From: Macropodus opercularis
Taxonomy: Eukaryota; Chordata; Actinopteri; Anabantiformes; Osphronemidae
Direction: 5' to 3'
Length of the DNA: 64,000 nucleotides
Assembly (NCBI GenBank): GCA_030770545.1
Contig: CM061091.1
Location: 12,146,501 to 12,210,500, forward strand
Position numbers and translations under genes: made by a program. The first letter of the stretch is position 1, and every line of letters starts with the position of its first letter. Under the pieces are notes generated by a model, which saw nothing but the letters and a program-made list of their open reading frames with translations, searched no databases and had not been told where the DNA came from. Below, piece after piece: positions 24,131-35,810 of this stretch.

Positions 24131-26024
24131 AAACAACCCTACAGCTACAGTAATAATAAAGTCTTCTATTTTAAACTTACGGTATACTCTGACCACATTT
24201 TCAAGACTACTTCAAAAAGACTGTAGATTATGTACAGTATTTGCTTTGCTTTCAAAAGGGAACTATGTGACCATGACCATGATAAGGGATGTTGTGTGAG
24301 GCAACCAGCGCATTTCACATAGTTGTTGCACATTTTACCAGTTTATAAAGACATGTTGTTGTTTTATTTTAAATAAAGGATCCAAATTTATTTCCATGCA
24401 TGAAAGAGCTTGTTAGCAGACACTTGACCATTAGTGAGCTCCCATTTCTTTGTTCCAAATTTTCATTAAATGTTGACAAATGGGAAATTATACCCAAGAG
24501 GAAGCAGACAGTTGATTTTCTATTAAAGTGAATTAAATTAATTTCAAACACTGCAAAATGTTGATATTTTAACCAGCATTAGCTCTTTCTCAGAACACAT
24601 TTATAATGTCCCTAGGGCATTACTCCAAATATGATTACACACTGCTGGTATAATAATTAAATGTGGAAAACACATTAGGGTGTTTGCGCCTTTCTCTACA
24701 GCAAATCAAAACTTCTACCTGTCTGTCAATCCATCTATTTATCTATGCATTTACCAATGGACTGTATGTACATGTATGTGATTTAATGAATTCTTTTTTA
24801 TTTTTTCCACCAGTTATACAGTATAAGCTTGTTGGTTGAAGTTGGAATTGAAGTCATATTACAAAATATGAATGGCACTACATGAAGTAAAAAAAGAGCC
24901 TCTAGGGATGCGTCAGACTCTAGAGAGCCCTGTTATCATGAGCAGAGCCTAAAAGGGACCCATTACTGTAGTAAAGGAGCTGCTATGCGTTATAGTACCA
25001 AAGCCAGTATTAAAGTCTGCATGTCCATCAGGAAGAACGTTACATAATAGAGAAATAATAGGAAGACGAAAACAGTGAAGCATCACCTGTCAAGCAGACC
25101 GACCAATCTGCAGACTCACTCTGCCAAGCGCTAAGGCCATGGGTGAAAAAAATCCGATGTCCATACTGCTCTTCACTAATTGGCATTTGATGCCATTTTT
25201 CAGATACTGAACGAAGCTGTTTGCACTTGTTGGATCGCTGATTATCAGACTGGCAGCACATTTAGCTGAGCCCTCAACTGATGACACGTATTCATGAAGC
25301 ACATTAGTTTTAAAACTGACAGCAGCACCCTGTCTGATATTACATACTGGACATCAGGCTGTCCCCTGTAGCAGCTGCATTTGTTTTGTTTGTTTCTTTT
25401 TGGTACTTAAAGTTTAGGTAATTATAATTTGCTGTTCATAAGTAAATAATGAGATTTCCGGGAAATCTGCCCTACACCTTGCATAACATACATTCAGTCT
25501 GGAAATGTTGAAAGCACCCATCAAAAACCTCAGAGGTTTTGCATGTAATCATTAAAAATACTTGAATCCACAGGGCTGTGATACACAAGGAATGTGTTAT
25601 TATAAAACAATCTCTCTGTGTGACAGCAATCAGCAATCAGCAGTCTGAAAATGCCAATATGTCTAAAAATTAGAATCCATTTTCTCACACTGACTACACT
25701 CTCTGCAGGGAAGATGGTGCTAATGGAGGTTTGGGCAGAAAGCCTTTGTAATAGTTATGCAAAAGTCATGTAAAACATGGAAAAGCAATTCAGCATCCCT
25801 GTCTTCAAGCTGACGCTTAAAACATTATTTGGCTCTTTATATTTTTAAAGAAAAAGTGAAGAAAAGGCTGCTTAAGAAAAACACTTAACTCCGGACAGCT
25901 GTCTGTTTTAGAGTAACACTCCTGAGAGAAAACAGAGCCGCCGTGGACAGCAACAAATCTGTCACGTATAAATTAAATTTACATGTGAAATGGCAGAGGA
26001 AAAACGTGTGTAGGAAGCATAATT
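24131..26024. other. Intergenic spacer
   Basis: No gene, repeat family or strong motif block. There are short AT-rich patches and a small CAGCAAT repeat near 25625-25640. Frames are under 75 codons. Confidence 0.5.
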
Positions 26025-26470
26025 AGCCTCTGAAGTATCTTCCCAGTAAAAATAAACATCACCGGCTAAGTGACCATGAGGTGTTGATGCCAGGTATACG
26101 ACAGAAGTGTCCACTACTGTCAGGTTTCAGGCAGCTGTTTCCATATTAAATTTCCCCTCCAAGCTCGTGTTCTTTGCTTCGCTCCACCTAATGGAAACTG
26201 TTCACATTTCCCCCTCCTTGTTTAGGTTCCATTTACAAGCAAACCAGGGCTTGTAAACACAAGTTACATGGATTTATTTACAGACAAACAATGCGGTAGC
26301 CAATTATGGTGACTAAATCAAAGCTCCAGTTAATGCATGTGTCTGCAAATTTGCTACTATGAATCATCTCCGATCTTCATCCAGGTGTGAAAAACTGTCT
26401 GTTCCTGCCATATAAGGTGAAGATAAAGATGTAACCTGTCAGGCTGCTATAATTCCCATTTGTCTCTTGT
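26025..26470. promoter_or_regulatory. Candidate conserved non-coding element with forkhead and SOX cores
   Basis: A perfect forkhead consensus TGTAAACA lies at 26252-26259, a reverse forkhead core TTATTTAC at 26274-26281, and a SOX core AACAATG at 26287-26293. A CAATTATGG homeodomain core follows near 26301. The surrounding sequence is complex and without frames or repeats. This is one of the more enhancer-like blocks in the window. Confidence 0.5.
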
Positions 26471-27224
26471 CTAAAGAATCACATTTTAAATTACACAGAG
26501 GACACAGGAAAAAAAAACAACAAAATCATGTAAAATATTTATTTTTAAAAAGATCATCTTTAAAGTGCTTGTATCACGACAGCTACAAATGTGGGTCATA
26601 TTGGTTGGATCTCAGCTATTAGACTTTGCTCATCTCGTTAATGTGTCGATCACGTCTGGGTTAGCTAACGTCTTCATTTAGGTGCAGCCTGCGCGTATTT
26701 GCTATTTTGTGATGAAACGTGTAAGCCCCCCCAGTGTACTAAAATATTTCATGTTTATCTGAGTTTGGTGGCACAGACTGTGTGCTACCAATTTGCTTTC
26801 ATAAATGAAAAATGGTGTTAATATGTATACAACCGCTATCTAGGAAAGGTGGAAAGGTGTTTTCATTATTTGGTCTACCCCTGGCGTTATTACAACACTC
26901 ATGCTATTGCTGTTTTGCTGCAATTCAATAATGCCTTATCTCTTTTTATTAAATGTAGACATGAGCAATGGGCAGAATTCTTAAGCAATAAGTGTGTACA
27001 GTACTCATTAATTATAACGATTATCAAAATATTAGTTACACAATATAATATAATTGAACCACATCCACCAAAATAATTGTCATAGAACACACCACACAGG
27101 AGACTCGACACTGCTACCTTCATTTTCCTAGCGTTTCTCATGCTGAAGACGAGCAGCACAGTTCACCATGGGAACAAAAATGCGTGCGTCTGTTTAACAC
27201 AATAAAAGGCTAAAAGACTAAGCT
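26471..27224. other. Intergenic spacer
   Basis: AT-rich, with A/T runs near 26510-26560. No gene, repeat family or motif cluster was recognised. Overlapping frames at 26849-27159 on both strands are chance-like. Confidence 0.5.
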
Positions 27225-27540
27225 GGTCTCTTCTAATGAGCCGTGTAAGGCCTCGTGCTGTTTGATGTCTAGGACCGTTTCATCCAGCTCAGACGCTGTC
27301 TCCATTGCCCCCTAACCTTTTCTGTCCAAGCAGGGAGCTGGCAGGCTGGCACCCCTCTGCCCCGTGCCTGCCACCCACCACGTCAGACCATGTTCTCCAC
27401 TTCATTTACCTTATGCTTTGCTCCTCTGCCAGACCACGGCCAGAGGCCAAAGCACAGAGAGACATGCACCTGCAAGGTAGCATCCCCTGGGATTAAAGCA
27501 GGCACTTCATTTTGTTTGCATTTTGACAAGGTGGTTTTAA
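27225..27540. promoter_or_regulatory. Possible regulatory block, GC-richer
   Basis: The segment is GC-richer and more complex than its flanks, with TCTAATGAGC near 27232 and many CCA/GCC words, but few clear transcription-factor cores. It has overlapping + strand frames of 63 and 93 codons (27305-27671) that resemble no known protein. It may be a CNE or an unrecognised exon; the evidence for either is weak. Confidence 0.3.
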
Positions 27541-28049
27541 TTTCACCTGGCAGCGTGGTTTTGCTCAGGTGTTCTCCATGGACCTTTGTCTACTGCGACC
27601 TATCATCGCCATATGGTCACAGGTCTCACAGCTCACTACTGATAGACCTGCTGGCTCTAAAAGTAATTTAAACAGAGCTGTGCTATATTGAGTCATTACT
27701 GCACTGTTTTTCCTGTGAACTCAGTTTTGCTGTTCAAAGCAATTACACATATTGTTACATTACTATATGTTAAATCTGAGGCAACAATTTGAATCTGCCT
27801 CGTCAAATTATGGGTTGGGTTTATGTGTATTTACGTAACCGCTTTATCAAAAGACCGATATTATAAAAAGAATTTTCTGTATCTGGAGAATTCTACATTT
27901 AAAAACCTAGAAACAACACATCTTTTCTCATCTCAAGACTTTTTGGCCCGGTTTATGCGAAAATTGAATCCAAATGTGGTGTAACAAAAATGCACCGTTG
28001 CATAAAGTAGTACAAGTCAAATGATCTTATTGCGAAGTCAATGAGTTAG

Positions 28050-28160
28050 CCAAGCAAAGGAGCAGACCCACCGGGACGTGAGCAAAGCAAAACAATTGAC
28101 CCCGCTAATGTTGAATTAGTAAACACAATAATCAGACTGCAGAATTCCCACAAACAAAAA
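28050..28160. promoter_or_regulatory. Possible small regulatory block
   Basis: Within about 100 bp it has AATTAG at 28114-28119 overlapping a forkhead-type GTAAACA at 28119-28125, and an AATAATCAG motif just after. It is non-coding and non-repetitive. Weakly supported. Confidence 0.3.
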
Positions 28161-31100
28161 AGCAAAATACCAAGTAATCTTTCTCTCTTTCAATTTCTAT
28201 GCCTGTATTTCTCTGAGAAATCCTCACATACTTCTGTTTTTGAAAATGGAGCAACAGTATAACATTTACGAAAATATGTGTAAGGAATAAACATTCTGGA
28301 CATTGTAGCTAAAACACATACAGTACTTTATTAAATCACAGATATATTTACATAAAGGTGCTACACTATGTGTTTCTGAGATCACTCTCCACTGCTTGTT
28401 ATAAAGAAAAATACATTCACAAACAACAAAAGATATGAATTTGGATAAAACTCGATGTTACAGTAATACTGGTTATTAGCCTTGGTTATTCTGCCTTTTG
28501 GTAACAGTTTTTATGGGAGATCGATCTGTTGGTTTTCTTAGGCCTGTTTGGTTCCTGCCTTAAACAACTGATCATAACTGGGCTACATTCCAATTGAAAT
28601 TACCATAAATCACTGCCAATCACTCACAACAAGACAAAGCCTACAAGCCCTCTGTTAAAACAACATCAAGGTTTCAAAATGTGGCTTAGTATATTCATAG
28701 AGAAATCATAGAATACAGTGTGTAATGATCATCTTTTAGATCCAAATACCCTGAAAACCTATGATCCTGTAAACCCATGTGTAACTAAATTTAGTGCACT
28801 CAAACAAAGATCTAGCCACTTGTAGTTTATACTGTATGAATAGGCTGAAATTACATAACAAAGTCGTTGAATGTGGAGTTTACACAACGAAAATAATTGT
28901 GCAGAGAATCACCGACAGGCTACTCTGTCCAGGAAAGTCAAAGCTCAAAGCCTCCAATATCGCTACACCTGAACTTTTCCAAAGCTGCTGCCGTACAGAT
29001 CAAAAACAACCATGAGTAGATAAACGCTGAAGTCAACAGGACTCCCGGTGTATCATACACGAGAGTGTACTGCAGCTTTAGTGCCGGTATCATACACCTA
29101 CTGTAAAACACTTGGTGTTGGTTACATACTATTGCTAAGGAGATGCTGATAAATAGTCAGATTCCATTGTACAATACATCATTAAAGTGCATGTTAATGA
29201 CAAATCTACTCCACATGATTTGCTTTGGATTTGTGTTTCTCACCAAATCACATTTTTGGTGTCCTGGAGCATATGCAAACAAAACAACGGTGCTAGTGGC
29301 CAAAAGCTCCCCAGGATGCATTTCACTGGGGAACAGCCATAGTAACTCTGTACAGGTAAACATGACCAAAGATGCCCAAAAATCCCCTAACGTTATTGAC
29401 ACATTGCATGCAAACACATAAAAGTTGTTTTGTACGTGACTGAAAGGTGTGAACGTGTCTGCGAAGCTATATTTGCAATCTGGGATTCAAACGTCTTCGT
29501 GTGCAACTTGGCTTGATTGTATTTTTTCCAATTGCATAGTCATATCGCAAGAACCGTACTTTTACGTGCTTCAGCTCTAAGTCATCAAGAATTCGTTTAT
29601 CCTGCTTTGACAATAACGAGAAGACTAGGGAAACACAGACTAAAGACACTTAAAGATGTCAGATGTTTTAAAATCGTACCACAGCAACCTCTCACAGCAA
29701 AATCCCTGCAAGGTCACCAGTGAAAAAGTTTTTTTTTGTTTTTTATGTGGGCATAGGACATAAACTGTATGCGACATCAGGCACATTTCATTCTGCGCTG
29801 AGCATAAAAATGAGCTTTCCACATATCACATCACTACTTTCTGTAAATCTGCACTGACAACTCAAAAACACATAAACATATGCCCACACACCTGCACTTC
29901 ATCAAAGTATAATGTATTCACATTTGCTTTTGCGCTGGCACAAACACACACACAAACCCCCGCTCCAGTTCAGTTCACTGCCTTTCCCACAGTGACCTAC
30001 TGACTCCAAACGCACAAACAAATGCAGTCAGCGGTTTCTGCGTTAGCTGAAACAGTAATATACATAACCTGAGACAGAAAACCCAGATCTACAGGGCTAA
30101 ACGCTCACAATCAGCCGCTTACTTTCCAAGACTTAAGTACAACATAAGGAGACTGACTAACACATGCAACTAAATCCAGGCAGGCAGGGAACAGTAAGCA
30201 ATATATAGCAGCTTTATGAGCTGTTCACTTGACAGCTAAGCAAGTCTCTCTCACCCCGGATGAGGATGGTTGTTCTCCTGTCTATCGTGGTGGTAAAGTG
30301 GTCAATAATCAAGTCATAGAACGTCCTATGTCCCCAGATGTAGTTTATAAAAAGTCTGTTCACATTTAGATCCACTATTCTTTATGGAATTGTGTCTCAA
30401 AGTGTAATTAGTCAAGAAATAATTAATAAGCAGTAAACTTAATAAACTGGGATTAACTGATCCTGCTTCTGTGCAACCAATTCAAGGATAAATTCAACTA
30501 TAGGATATCTGGAAAATGTCGGGTTAAGCCTTTATCTTGGTTTTCTGCAACATCCATCTGGACGAGGCAGGAAAACAGCAGCTCCGGACAACGTTTACTC
30601 GAATGCCTCCGTCTCTTAACACACTGTTTAGTGACAATTAGTTTTTTGTTTGTTTGCTTTCTCCTTATTGAAAACTCCATAACTTCAGTTAGGAAAGAAG
30701 CCAACCCCTCCGACATAGACCAGCCAAATGTGGCCATAAACGTTAACAGCGCAGTTACTTTCGTTTGAAATGGAACAGAGTTAACTGTTTTCATTTTTTC
30801 TTGGTAGGCTGACGTCTTGGTGCAGTCAGGAAGGGAAGGGCAGCATGTGTTGATCCTCAATATCGGGCACTGAAGTGTGCTAAAGTGGTGCATCCTATCG
30901 GAAAAGCCTAATAAGTGATAATTCTCACAGCACTTGAATGAACAGTAAGCTTTAATCTGCCGTCCCATGATGCAGCCAGCTTTATTTGCTACCTAATATT
31001 TAAACGCTCAAATGGAAAAACAGGACTTTTTTTTGTACAAACAGTGACACTGACTGTGGGGGGGCATTGCAAATTGATAAATGGTGACAGCAAGAGTTAT

Positions 31101-31537
31101 ATAAGCGACTGTGTCAGATCTGAGTCGGTAAATGTGATTCTCCCTACCTGGCCCAGTCGCTTAGACAACGCACCTTTCTTGATGTGGAATAACTGAAATT
31201 TGCCTCAAATCCAAGGGGATGCAGGAGGGAATGAGTTCCATGCCAGAGAGCGATGGGGGCACAAAACAACGCACTCACCAGCAATTCTTTTCTCATTTCT
31301 CAGCAACCCATATTGTAATCATTTAAATAAAAATATGCTGATTTCCGCGATAACAAAATCCGCCCGCCCTTAAAGTGTATGATGAGTAAATTAAGCTTCC
31401 AAAAACACAGTTTCACCCACTACACACTTTTGTCTGTGCTGCAAGGTTAACACTCCATCCAGGTGAGAGGCTGAGGAAATGCTGTATGAGCATCAAACAC
31501 CATCAAGGACACCTCTCCGTGTTGTGATGGAAACGAC
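28161..31537. other. Intergenic spacer holding the longest open frame of the window
   Basis: No supported gene. The minus-strand frame at 30498-30968 (156 codons) is the longest in the window. It is cysteine-rich near its N-terminus and lysine/arginine-rich later, but has no recognisable domain. A frame this long is expected about once by chance in 64 kb of this composition (my rough estimate). A CA-rich patch lies near 29940-29955. Confidence 0.5.
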
Positions 31538-31562
31538 CACACACACGCACACACACACACAC
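31538..31562 (+). repeat. (AC)n microsatellite, interrupted
   Basis: An AC dinucleotide run is interrupted once by a G substitution. It is likely polymorphic. Confidence 0.9.
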
Positions 31563-31797
31563 TCTGGCCTCTGGCCGCAAGTGATTCACAGACTGCACAG
31601 AGCCGACAGATGACTTGAAACCTGGCATCCTCTATTGCTTCAGATGGCTTTAGCTGTGGCACTTTGCTGGCTTTCGAGAGGCAGGTCGCATACTGTCAAC
31701 AGCTTTGATGGGACGGTTCGAGTTTTCTGCATGTGATTCATGAGATACGGTAAATGCAACCAGATCAAGGCATAAAGCCAAAATCTCTGCTTTCAAT

Positions 31798-31824
31798 TTG
31801 TTGTTGTTGTTGTTGTTGTTGTTG
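31798..31824 (+). repeat. (TTG)9 trinucleotide microsatellite
   Basis: Nine uninterrupted TTG units are read directly. This is the longest pure trinucleotide array in the window and a plausible length-polymorphic marker. Confidence 0.95.
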
Positions 31825-32309
31825 TAAGAGCACTGTACTTGTGAGAATTCAGATCCCTTTCCAAATGGTTTCAGGTGTCTTTAAACTAACTACTGGTGAA
31901 ACCTTAAGAAATAATCTCGGTAAAACCTGATGTCTACTGGATTCACACAACTGTATCTCATGCACAGTATTTTAATATGTAGCCAAACTAAATCTCGCAA
32001 TTCATCAATGAGCAGCAGAAGACCGCGAACTCTAAGTCAATAAAGTCAGAACCACAGAACCCAGGTTAATCGTCGCTGAGGAAATTACTTCTCCTTCACC
32101 GGCGCAACGCTGAGCAATTAACATGTGTGTCACAGTGTATTTCATTAAAAGAACTATGGCTCATGAAAGAATTATGCCAGAACCACTTCCGAGTGTCAGC
32201 TGAGACTCCTTCATATCCCTCTCTGTTCTTCTCGCTGTTTCGCTGTCCTACATGTGTGTGACAGAACTGTAACAGAGACCTTGGGAGCAGTTGCATCGGG
32301 CTGTGTGAG

Positions 32310-32600
32310 CATGTGTCAGTGGAATATTTAATGGGAACACCATGCTCCTAATATACAGTCCATCTGTAGCCCGCGCGATGAATAACAACAGCTCTTTGCA
32401 ATATTGACTCCTCCCCGCTCCCCCATTTTAATGATTATGCCTTTGTCCTTTGTGTTAAAAAGTCCTGTAGGAAACATTCCATTACTGTGCTACAGGAGGA
32501 GCAGCTACGCGGCACCGGGCTGCCTCTCTTGTCACATCAGCTCTTTATTATTCATTAGGATCTCTTTCTTTTCCCTGCGTAAAAGGACCTTGATAAGCTA
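32310..32600. promoter_or_regulatory. Candidate conserved non-coding element with SOX and homeodomain sites
   Basis: TAATGATTA at 32429-32437 is a homeodomain palindrome with a one-base spacer. It is followed by two CTTTGT cores at 32441-32446 and 32448-32453, typical of SOX or TCF/LEF-type HMG proteins. The close packing of these sites in otherwise complex sequence is enhancer-like. Function is inferred. Confidence 0.45.
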
Positions 32601-34429
32601 TGTTTATTCATACACTAACCTTTTTAAATATTTCCAAGAGCTCTCCAACAAAGTCCTACCTGGCATACCTAATATCTAATCTTTGTTTCATTATTCAGTC
32701 CTCATGCTCTCGCTTCTTACTTAAGATGCAATACATGGATTTTACCTCCCCACTTCTTCTTTATCTTTCGGTTTCGCCTTCCCTCTCGCTGTCAGCACCC
32801 CTACCTCTCGTTATCGTTTTCTTATTTAGGTTCTGCACAAATGTTTTTTTTAGGATATTTGTGTCTGATGTTTTACTTATGTCATCTTTCCTTCTCCAAC
32901 CGCTTCGCCTTCCTTTCTTTTCTCTGGGTTTCTCTCATTCAGATTTCTTGGCTCTGTGACTTGACTCCTGATAGCAGTAGTACAGTCGTCCCTTCATCTC
33001 CGCCCCCATCTTACCTGCAAACAGTTGTATTTTTTATGCTTTTAAACTATTTATAATATGTGAATTACTAACACAAAACAAGGCACCAGCTGTTTTGTTG
33101 TACTGTGAAAAAACAGAGTAATTGTGTCCAAAAGCGACGAAGTGAGATGTCACCGAAACAAAACAAAAATGGCAGTGTTGCGCTCTGTAATCTTTTATTT
33201 CCACGATTGCAACATGCCATGATGGTGTGTGTCTACACCAAGCAGCCAAGTCATCAGTGGGAACAACACATCCAGCCAAGCGTGGAAGGCAAAACAGAGG
33301 AAGAACTCCAGGTACGTGCCTGAGTTCCTTGAGTCGAATGACACGTTATGCTCGTATGCAGAAGCCGGAAAGAAAGCTGTATCATGTAAAGACAAAAAAG
33401 TAAAGCGTGTCACTCGAGTGAGGTGTGCAGCTATATAGCCATGGATCAGGTTACATTTGACTGATACTCTGAAAAGACGTAGCAGTGACGTAGTCCCACT
33501 GGAAATTGAAATATTTAGCTCGCAGCCCAGTTGTCAGCAAAACTGTAAGTTTCTCGTTATATGAGAGGAAAACATTTCCTGTGGTAAAAGTGAAACAAAG
33601 TGGATTTAAAGGAGGTCTGATGACATTTTGTGAATAAATCATACTCACTGTCTTGATGAGAGATAGATGAGAAGATGATGGATGTCACCTTAGTGTAGAA
33701 AAATAGAAAGTTGAAAATTACACCTACAGTTTGTTATTTCTAAAGAAAGAAAATCCACCTACCGGTACCACTAAAGCTACAGTACACATTGTTTGTCTAA
33801 TTAGTACTAAACAGGTATTAAAATACACAGTGAACCGCTATTCAAGGTGTATAGCACTGTATGCGCCAGCAACTACTTTAATGACAAGATGTCAGGAAGT
33901 TGCAAACTAATTAAACGTACACGACGCAATACATGAGGATATTATAGAAACATAAGAGAGAGCACAAGGTAACACATAACATATTTTAAAATACAATATG
34001 TTTATTAACAACATCATCCAAAGATATTAAAGACAGAAACTCATTATCAAAAACTGAGCTTAAACCAAAATGTCTAATACGTCTAAAAACAACACAATAA
34101 TAATGTCACGCTCATCTATAGGGAAACTCTGTTACAGTCCCTTTTGAGCTACTGCTTTATTATTCAAGCTCTGGCCAATAAACATTAACTTTAAAAATAA
34201 TGGCTGTGTTTGGATACATCCTTCAAGAATTCGATCTGGTAAAATTCAATATGAGTTTAACATTTAACATCTTAATTAAGGTACCAGTCTGAGTTCCACT
34301 GAGCCCGAAGGTCTTTTATTCCCTTTGCTAAAGGTTCTAAATCATTAGCACATAAAATCATGTACCTGTCCAGCTCCATTTGTCTTCTATAAGAGGCTCA
34401 GCAAACCTTTCTCTGCTCCTCTATTATAC
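32601..34429. other. Intergenic spacer, T/C-rich at its start
   Basis: 32600-33010 is strongly T/C-rich on the + strand. That explains the 119-codon frame at 32600-32959, which is made of Phe/Leu/Ser. The remainder is unremarkable AT-rich spacer with TACAGTA-type words near 33780. No gene or repeat family was recognised. Confidence 0.5.
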
Positions 34430-34732
34430 TCACACCGCTTGGATAGGTACAGTAGTTAGCGCGAGCAGACGGGTTCCTTTTTCTTTGTGCCCACGTCTGC
34501 CAGTCTGCCAGCCACCCATGATACTTGGCAGCCTTTCACTGGCTGCAGTGAGCACTGAGGCAGCACCGCTGGCGCTGTCAGCACGCTGCTAAGAGATGGG
34601 CCAGCTGTAAGCCCAGATAGCGATGTACCAACACAAGCGCTGGTCCCAGTCTACGCTGGTCTACCTGCAAGACTTCGAGAGCAGCGAGGTTCCAACACGG
34701 ACCTGACTCCCGTCCAAGAGCTGCGCTGCACA
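34430..34732. other. Unassigned GC- and CpG-richer block
   Basis: The block has several CpGs (GCGCGAGC near 34460, further CpGs at 34570-34590, 34620-34640 and 34675-34730) and repeated CTGG/CCAG words, in contrast to AT-rich sequence on both sides. The start, with 'GTTAGCGCGAGC', is faintly tRNA-like, but no cloverleaf can be drawn and no second promoter box is present. It may be an old repeat or a small regulatory element. No family was assigned. Confidence 0.35.
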
Positions 34733-35394
34733 GAACATAACATATTTTATCATCAAACTATTAACCAGGACTTTTGATTACTGCATTTTCAATCTTGAAT
34801 GACTCGAATTTTTTAACTGTTATGACTGTATGTGTGTAAAATACATTTGTTATTTGTAAGCTGACGCTCAACATACATATTTTTCTTTCTCTCTGTGTCA
34901 ATACTGGCCTCTGGAGCCTGAACAAATAAGAAAACGAAGCCATAAAAACCTCCACTGTGTGGCTTAATTGCAGGATTGATTTCTGACTGGCCATGACTTC
35001 TCTTTACGCCGGCGGTGTTTCTTATGAGCACCTTCATATTCCTTCTGCAACATCACAGATAAATGAAGCACAGTAACTGAGCTACAACCTCATTATTTGT
35101 TTGTTTGGACTCGGAAGGACAGACGCAAGGTACACGTCTGCAGAACGGTGGAACATGACGATAAACAGGAAGGGCTCACGTTCGGCAGGAATATCAGTTA
35201 TGCTGCAATAGAGTGCATCAGGAAATGTTTTATTAGTTAAATTAATAACAAATTTCACAGCTGTGCCAGTTTCCAATTATTCTGTCTGGGTTGCTTTAGT
35301 TTCTACCTTCCTGTGTACTCATGCTGTCAGCCTCATGGCGCTGTCAATCTCTATATAGATCTGCCTGTTTGTTTTCACTTCTCACTCCCATTCT

Positions 35395-35810
35395 TCCCTC
35401 AGATGAACTGTCACATGCCCTCCACTGAGCATCAATCCACTCTGCGCAATCTGCCCCAAAGTTAGTGATGCCAAATCCATGACGGCCTCACTCAATCCAC
35501 ATTTTCCACCCAATGGAATTTGAGGACACATAAACCAAACCTTGCTTGGATATGCACATTCCCACTCAGACCCATCAATCAGGCCTCGTGGGAGCTGCCG
35601 TGCTCCAGATTGGGTTTTAGCTTTCCAGTGAACTGATTGCGAAAAAGAAACTTAAAGTAATGTGTTTGCCAATAAGTTGCCTCACCATCTCGATCCGAAA
35701 CAACATCAGGCATCGTGACTGCCTCTACTTGAGATTACTGGGGTTTTTTGATGCCATCTTGGAGAAAGTCCTGCCGTCTCTATTGGCCACACAAGCTATC
35801 AAACTGTGTT
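35395..35810. promoter_or_regulatory. Candidate conserved non-coding element
   Basis: About 400 bp of complex, frame-free, repeat-free sequence. A CATCAATCA word at 35573-35581 is of the type bound by PBX/HOX-class proteins. The block differs clearly from the AT-rich flanks. Its regulatory role is inferred from texture and motifs only. Confidence 0.4.

Noticed and set aside
30498..30968. 156-codon minus-strand open frame, the longest in the window
   Set aside because: No recognisable domain or signal. About one frame of this length is expected by chance in 64 kb on six frames at this base composition (rough estimate). No splice or promoter context.
32600..32959. 119-codon frame rich in Phe, Leu and Ser
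   Set aside because: It follows from a T/C-rich strand rather than coding constraint; no family match.
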